In this document: one piece after another, positions 6,395 through 10,151 of the stretch | Position numbering within the stretch: position 1 is the stretch's first letter | Layout of the letters: every line of letters starts with the position of its first letter | Assembly (NCBI GenBank): GCA_946481205.1 | Contig: CAMLNB010000129.1 | Coordinates: forward strand, 1-10,151 | DNA length: 10,151 nucleotides | Source: an uncultured Kangiella sp. | GTDB lineage: Bacteria; Pseudomonadota; Gammaproteobacteria; Enterobacterales; DSM-103792 | Reading direction: 5' to 3' | The notes under the pieces: model-generated | What the model saw: the letters and a program-made list of their open reading frames with translations, nothing else | What the model was told of the DNA's origin: nothing | Database searches by the model: none | Program-made: the position numbers and the translations under genes

Positions 6395-6425
6395 GCCTGC
6401 GTTTATGGTTTGCCCGGTGTTGATC

Positions 6426-8492
6426 ATGTCTGCCCATCGCTACGCGCCCTTGTTTGAGCCGGTTCGCATCGGTCCGGTCACCGCGCCCAATCGTTTCTAT
6501 CAGGTACCGCACTGCAATGGCATGGGCTACCGGATGCCACAGGCACTCGCTGCAATGCGGGCAATGAAGGCGCAAGGCGGCTGGGGCGTGGTCTGCACCG
6601 AAGAAGTCGAGATTCACCCGAGCGGCGATCTGGCGCCCTGCTTTGAAGGCCGGCTGTGGCATGACGATGACATCGCCGGTCTGCAGTTGATGGCCAACAG
6701 CGTCAAGCAGCATGGCGCGCTCGCCGGCATCCAGCTGGTGCACAACGGCGTTGACGCGCCGAACTGGTATTCGCGACTGGCGCCGATCGGTCCGACAGCG
6801 ATGGGTGTGATCGGCGGCAGCGGTTACGAGCCGGTACAGACCCGGCGCATGGACAAAACCGATATCGCCCAGTTTCGCCGCTGGCATCGCGACGCGGCAC
6901 TGCGCGCGAAACGAGCCGGCTTTGACATCGTCTACTGTTATGCCGGCCATGGCCTGACGCTGCCGTTTCATTTTCTGTCACGCCGCTTCAATGACCGCAG
7001 CGATGAGTACGGCGGCTCACTGGCAAACCGCGTGCGCCTGCTGCGGGAAATTCTCGAAGACACCCAGGACGCAATTGGCGATCGCTGTGCAGTCGCGCTG
7101 CGGCTGGCCGTCGATGAACTGATAGGCCCTGATGGCATTGAAGCAAATGGCGAAAGCCATGACATCGTCGCGATGCTGGCGGAGCTGCCTGATCTCTGGG
7201 ACGTCAACATCAGCGGTTGGAGCAATGATTCGGCCTCGTCACGCTACGCCAAAGAAGGCTATCAGGAGCCGTACATTCGCTTCGTCAAAGCACTGACCAG
7301 CAAACCGGTGGTTGGTGTTGGCCGCTACACCTCACCCGATCATATGCTCAGTCTGATCAAGGGCGGTGTGCTCGATCTGATTGGCGCAGCGCGACCGTCG
7401 ATTGCCGACCCGTTTTTGCCAAGCAAGATCCGCGACGACCGCATCGACGATATTCGCGAATGTATCGGCTGCAATATCTGCGTGGCTTCCGACAACAAGC
7501 TGATCCCGATCCGCTGCACGCAAAACCCGAGCATGGGCGAAGAATGGCGCCGTGGCTGGCATGCCGAAACCATTGCGCCAAAAACCAGCGACAACAGCGT
7601 GCTGGTGATCGGCGCCGGCCCTGCCGGCTTGGAAGCAGCGCGCGCACTGGGTCAACGCGGCTATGCAGTGACGCTGGCCGAAGCCGAAAAAGAACTGGGT
7701 GGTCATCTGCGCCATCTCGCCAAGCTGCCGGGCCTCGCCGAATGGCGGCGGGTGATTGATTGGCGCATCGGCCAGATTCAAAAGATGAGCAACGTCAACG
7801 TCTACCTCGACAGCAAGCTGAATGCCGAGCAGGTGCTGGAGTTCGGCTTTGGCCATGTGCTGGTCGCCACCGGTTCACACTGGCGCCGTGATGGCCGCGG
7901 CCGCAGTTATCCGTTCGGCATCGCTGGTGCAGCAGAGCAGGCAGCGCGCGTTTATACGCCGGACGATCTGTACGCCGGCAAGCAACCGACCGGCGACGTT
8001 GTCATTGTCGATGACGATCACTATTTTCTGGCTGCGGTCTTGGCCGAACGGCTCGCGCGTCAGGGTTGCCAAGTGACGCTGGTCACCAGCGCCGCATTGG
8101 TCGCGTATTGGTCGCAGTTCACGCTCGAGCAAACCGCAACGCAGCGGCGCTTGCTTGAGCTGGGCGTGAACCTGCGCACACAGATGAGCGTCAGCGCCAT
8201 TGCCGCGAATAGCGTCACGCTGAGCTGCACGATCACCGGCCGGCATGAAGATCTGCGCAGCAACGCGGTGCTGCTGGTCACTGATCGGCTGCAGAACGAT
8301 GCGCTCTATCAGGCACTGCTGCCGCAACAGCAAGCCGGCGTGTTGCAAAGCCTGCGCCTGATTGGTGATGCCCAAGCACCGCAGATCATCGCCCAGGCCG
8401 TGTTCAGTGGCCACCTGGCAGCACGCCACTTCGATGCGCCGCCGAGCGAAGAACCCAGCTTCCGCATCGAGCACCCCGCGCTGACACCGTGA
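6426..8492 (+). CDS. TMADH/histamine-dehydrogenase-like FMN and 4Fe-4S amine oxidoreductase
   Basis: This is a three-domain flavoprotein of 688 residues that should oxidatively demethylate or deaminate an amine. The frame opens earlier, but the ATG at 6426 makes the first 60 residues collinear with mature trimethylamine dehydrogenase. An old-yellow-enzyme barrel (about 1-335) includes FYQVPHC with Cys30, the residue that links FMN covalently in TMADH. It also has Tyr172 and His175 (YAGH), Asp268 and the phosphate-site ARPSIADPFLP. A 4Fe-4S site follows: Cys346, Cys349, Cys352, Cys364. Next come an ADP-binding fold with GAGPAG (396-401) and a second nucleotide-like domain (about 523-660). The TMADH aromatic bowl Tyr60/Trp264/Trp355 is Glu60/Trp265/Asp356 here, and the ETF-docking Tyr442 is Arg442. 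Histamine dehydrogenase has Gln/Trp/Asp. Dimethylglycine (DgcA) and stachydrine (StcD) demethylases are other relatives. It is divergent from the Rieske gene. Confidence 0.88.
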   Translation: MSAHRYAPLFEPVRIGPVTAPNRFYQVPHCNGMGYRMPQALAAMRAMKAQGGWGVVCTEEVEIHPSGDLAPCFEGRLWHDDDIAGLQLMANSVKQHGALAGIQLVHNGVDAPNWYSRLAPIGPTAMGVIGGSGYEPVQTRRMDKTDIAQFRRWHRDAALRAKRAGFDIVYCYAGHGLTLPFHFLSRRFNDRSDEYGGSLANRVRLLREILEDTQDAIGDRCAVALRLAVDELIGPDGIEANGESHDIVAMLAELPDLWDVNISGWSNDSASSRYAKEGYQEPYIRFVKALTSKPVVGVGRYTSPDHMLSLIKGGVLDLIGAARPSIADPFLPSKIRDDRIDDIRECIGCNICVASDNKLIPIRCTQNPSMGEEWRRGWHAETIAPKTSDNSVLVIGAGPAGLEAARALGQRGYAVTLAEAEKELGGHLRHLAKLPGLAEWRRVIDWRIGQIQKMSNVNVYLDSKLNAEQVLEFGFGHVLVATGSHWRRDGRGRSYPFGIAGAAEQAARVYTPDDLYAGKQPTGDVVIVDDDHYFLAAVLAERLARQGCQVTLVTSAALVAYWSQFTLEQTATQRRLLELGVNLRTQMSVSAIAANSVTLSCTITGRHEDLRSNAVLLVTDRLQNDALYQALLPQQQAGVLQSLRLIGDAQAPQIIAQAVFSGHLAARHFDAPPSEEPSFRIEHPALTP

Positions 8493-8514
8493 CAGCGTTT
8501 GCGCCGACCAGGAC

Positions 8515-8520
8515 TATACT
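8515..8520 (+). promoter_or_regulatory. Candidate -10 box TATACT before the regulator gene
   Basis: TATACT matches five of six positions of the -10 consensus. It lies in the 58-bp gap between the TMADH-like gene and the TetR-type gene, 30 bases before the ATG at 8551. No -35 with normal spacing is seen; GTGACA is 20 bases upstream, which is too far. The regulator may have a weak promoter of its own as well as read-through. Confidence 0.35.
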
Positions 8521-8550
8521 GACGGCGTTCACACCGCTACCGGAGTGCAC

Positions 8551-9180
8551 ATGGCTGCTGGTGATTCTGTATTGGCTGACCGTCTGCTCGACACAGCGCT
8601 ACTGCTTGGCGAACAGCACGGCTGGGAGACATTGCGGCTGTATCAGATCGCCGATGCGGCTGGCGTAACGCTGGCCGACTTGCAGCAATGCTTTCGCCAG
8701 AAAGACGAGCTGGTCGATGCCTGGTTTGATCGCGCCGATCGCGCGATGCTGCAACACGCCGCGGTGCTGGCACCGGAACTGAATCCGCGACAACGGCTTG
8801 AACAGTTGCTGCTGCACTGGTTGTCGGCACTGGCGCCACACCGGCAACTGACCCGGCAAATGCTCGCCTACAAACTCGAATTCGGGCATGTCCATCTGCA
8901 GCTCGGTGGCCTGCTACGGATTTCGCGCACCGTGCAATGGTGGCGGGAAGCGGCGGCGCGTCCACACACCGATCTCGCCCGCATTCTCGATGAAGTCAGT
9001 TTGAGCAGCATTTTCGTCAGCAGCTTTCTGCTGTTTCTCTACGACGATAGCGCCGACCAGCAGCGCAGCCGCAACTGGTTGCAAACCGCGCTGTTTGCCC
9101 AAGATGGCCTCGGTAAGTTTGCTCCGCCCAATCTCAGCAGCGTCTTGCAAGCCTGGCGCAAACCGCCCTGGACGCGTTGA
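8551..9180 (+). CDS. TetR/AcrR-type transcriptional regulator
   Basis: This 209-residue protein is a probable ligand-responsive DNA-binding dimer. The N-terminal part (about 8-60) fits a TetR helix-turn-helix domain. Helix 1 is LADRLLDTALLLGEQHGWETL, written here only as its pattern, followed by LYQIADAAGVTLADLQQCF and the usual continuation KDELVDAWFDRAD, where TetR proteins have K-x-EL. The C-terminal part is helical, with a hydrophobic stretch SSIFVSSFLLFLY near 150-162, probably at the dimer interface or ligand pocket. The ATG at 8551 is chosen because GGAG lies five bases upstream; the in-frame GTG at 8545 overlaps that site. It is 58 bp after the TMADH-like gene and 3 bp before the membrane hydrolase gene. 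It probably controls the divergent 6317-6425 region, but that is inference. COQ9-like proteins share a distantly similar fold. Confidence 0.78.
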   Translation: MAAGDSVLADRLLDTALLLGEQHGWETLRLYQIADAAGVTLADLQQCFRQKDELVDAWFDRADRAMLQHAAVLAPELNPRQRLEQLLLHWLSALAPHRQLTRQMLAYKLEFGHVHLQLGGLLRISRTVQWWREAAARPHTDLARILDEVSLSSIFVSSFLLFLYDDSADQQRSRNWLQTALFAQDGLGKFAPPNLSSVLQAWRKPPWTR

Positions 9181-9183
9181 GCC

Positions 9184-10151
9184 ATGGACTCGCTGACGCA
9201 CGCCTTGGCCGGCGCCGCGATTGGCGTCCTGCTCGCGCGCTGTCAGGCACCCAGAGCGCGCCCGTCACGCGCCTTGCTGGCGCCACTGCTTGCCGGCGCC
9301 ATTGCCGCCTGCGCACCCGATATTGATTACGTTTTATTCCCGCTCGATCCGCCGCGCTTTCTTGCCCACTGGCATCGCGGACCCACGCATTCGCTATTGC
9401 TGCTGCCGTTGTGGGCATGGCTGCTCAGCCGCGCGCTGCACCGATTTGCGTTCTGGCGCCAGCTGCCGCTGTTGTTGATCTGCAGCACGGCTTGGTTGTC
9501 GCATCTCGCACTCGACCTGCTGAACAGCTACGGCATTCTGTTGCTGTCACCGCTCCATGACTGGCGACCGGCACTGCACTGGACCTTCGAACTCGATCCC
9601 TGGCTGACAGTGATTCTGGCGCTGTTGCTAGCCGCAAGCCTATTGCCTTGGTGGCGCAGCGCCAGTGTGATCACCGCAGTCACACTCGGCCTCTATCTTG
9701 GTCAACTGCAGCGCTGGCACAGCGAAGCAATACAAATCGCAGCACGCTACCGCGATGCGCACGCGCTGACTGACAGCGAGCTGCACGCTTTCCCACAACC
9801 GCTGCTGGCGCATCACCGGCACCTCGTCGTGCAAACCCCGACGCAGTACTGCCACAGCTTTCAGAAACTCAGCCCGGCGCTGCCCTTGCTGTTGCCGGTC
9901 GTCAGCGACAGCATTCAGCGTTCGTTGCAGCACTACTTGCCGCCGACGCAGGCCGATTGGCGCTGCTTTGCTCCGTTTGTCAGCACGCCGTTCACCAGCA
10001 CCGCAGCCAACCACGATGAAATCCAGCAGCGCTGGCAAGATGCAAGGCTGCAATACTTCCGCGACTTTGCCGTGCTGCCGATGCTGCATAACATCGCCGA
10101 TACCGGCACAGAGCGCTGCATCTGGTTCAGTGATCTGCGCTACGACTGGCC
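9184..10151 (+). CDS. YdjM-type inner-membrane metal-dependent hydrolase (DUF457), 3' end outside window
   Basis: The first 322 residues of a membrane protein of the YdjM/DUF457 family are visible, and the frame is still open at the window edge. Family motifs are clear: DSLTHALAGAAIG at the N-terminus (His6), DID (46-48), HRGPTHS (64-70), and His107/Asp111 in HLALDLLNSYG. These conserved His and Asp residues are thought to bind metal. Hydrophobic segments lie at about 30-45, 70-85, 95-110, 140-157 and 160-175. A soluble region from about 180 onward is longer than in the short YdjM proteins, so this is a long variant with a C-terminal domain. Family members have been tied to membrane stress and LexA control in E. 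coli, but the reaction is not established. It starts 3 bp after the regulator stop, without a strong ribosome site of its own, so it is probably translated by coupling. Confidence 0.82.
   Translation, partial: MDSLTHALAGAAIGVLLARCQAPRARPSRALLAPLLAGAIAACAPDIDYVLFPLDPPRFLAHWHRGPTHSLLLLPLWAWLLSRALHRFAFWRQLPLLLICSTAWLSHLALDLLNSYGILLLSPLHDWRPALHWTFELDPWLTVILALLLAASLLPWWRSASVITAVTLGLYLGQLQRWHSEAIQIAARYRDAHALTDSELHAFPQPLLAHHRHLVVQTPTQYCHSFQKLSPALPLLLPVVSDSIQRSLQHYLPPTQADWRCFAPFVSTPFTSTAANHDEIQQRWQDARLQYFRDFAVLPMLHNIADTGTERCIWFSDLRYDW

Noticed and set aside
6318..6425. 36-codon N-terminal extension of the TMADH-like gene
   Set aside because: It lies over the divergent promoter region, has no ribosome site, and the ATG at 6426 gives gapless alignment to the mature TMADH N-terminus.
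7332..7856. Minus-strand open frame of 174 codons opposite the TMADH-like gene
   Set aside because: It is antisense to the 4Fe-4S and ADP-binding regions, which are clearly conserved; no motif of its own.
1..10151. CRISPR array, tRNA, insertion sequence or prophage
   Set aside because: No regularly spaced direct repeats, tRNA-like cloverleaf, transposase or integrase motif, or terminal repeats were seen in reading the window.

Overview
The window looks like chromosomal DNA from a GC-rich gammaproteobacterium. Codon third positions are mostly G or C, genes are tightly packed, and the protein families are typical of Xanthomonadales/Nevskiales/Pseudomonadales-like genomes. The genus cannot be fixed from the sequence. 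No rRNA, tRNA, CRISPR array, transposase, integrase or phage gene was seen, and there is no gap over 300 bases without a gene.

Left half, all on the minus strand (reading from 3700 down to 72): a secreted S33-type alpha/beta-hydrolase peptidase, then a NatA-type ABC ATPase, a NatB-type ABC-2 permease that overlaps natA by 4 bp (ATGA), and a 52-residue small membrane protein. These probably form one transcript. Its likely promoter is at about 3798-3827, where an 18-bp palindrome fills the spacer and overlaps the -10, as an operator would. The extreme left edge may hold the 5' end of another leftward gene.

Right half: a divergent catabolic-looking cluster around the promoter region 6317-6425. 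Leftward are a Rieske non-heme iron oxygenase of the choline-monooxygenase/carnitine-oxygenase type and then an AdiC-like APC transporter. Rightward are a 688-residue flavoprotein collinear with trimethylamine dehydrogenase (TMADH; FMN barrel, 4Fe-4S, ADP-binding domain), a TetR-type regulator, and the start of a YdjM-type membrane hydrolase that runs off the window.

The most interesting point is that the APC transporter, the Rieske oxygenase (with a bridging Glu like CntA) and the TMADH-like enzyme sit together with a regulator. The TMADH-like enzyme keeps the FMN-linking Cys30, but its aromatic substrate bowl is changed to Glu60/Trp265/Asp356, closer to histamine dehydrogenase. I infer an uptake and N-demethylation or amine-oxidation pathway for an N-methylated or otherwise cationic compound that is probably not trimethylamine. 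No Rieske reductase and no electron-transfer flavoprotein (ETF) genes are in the window, so the pathway is incomplete here.
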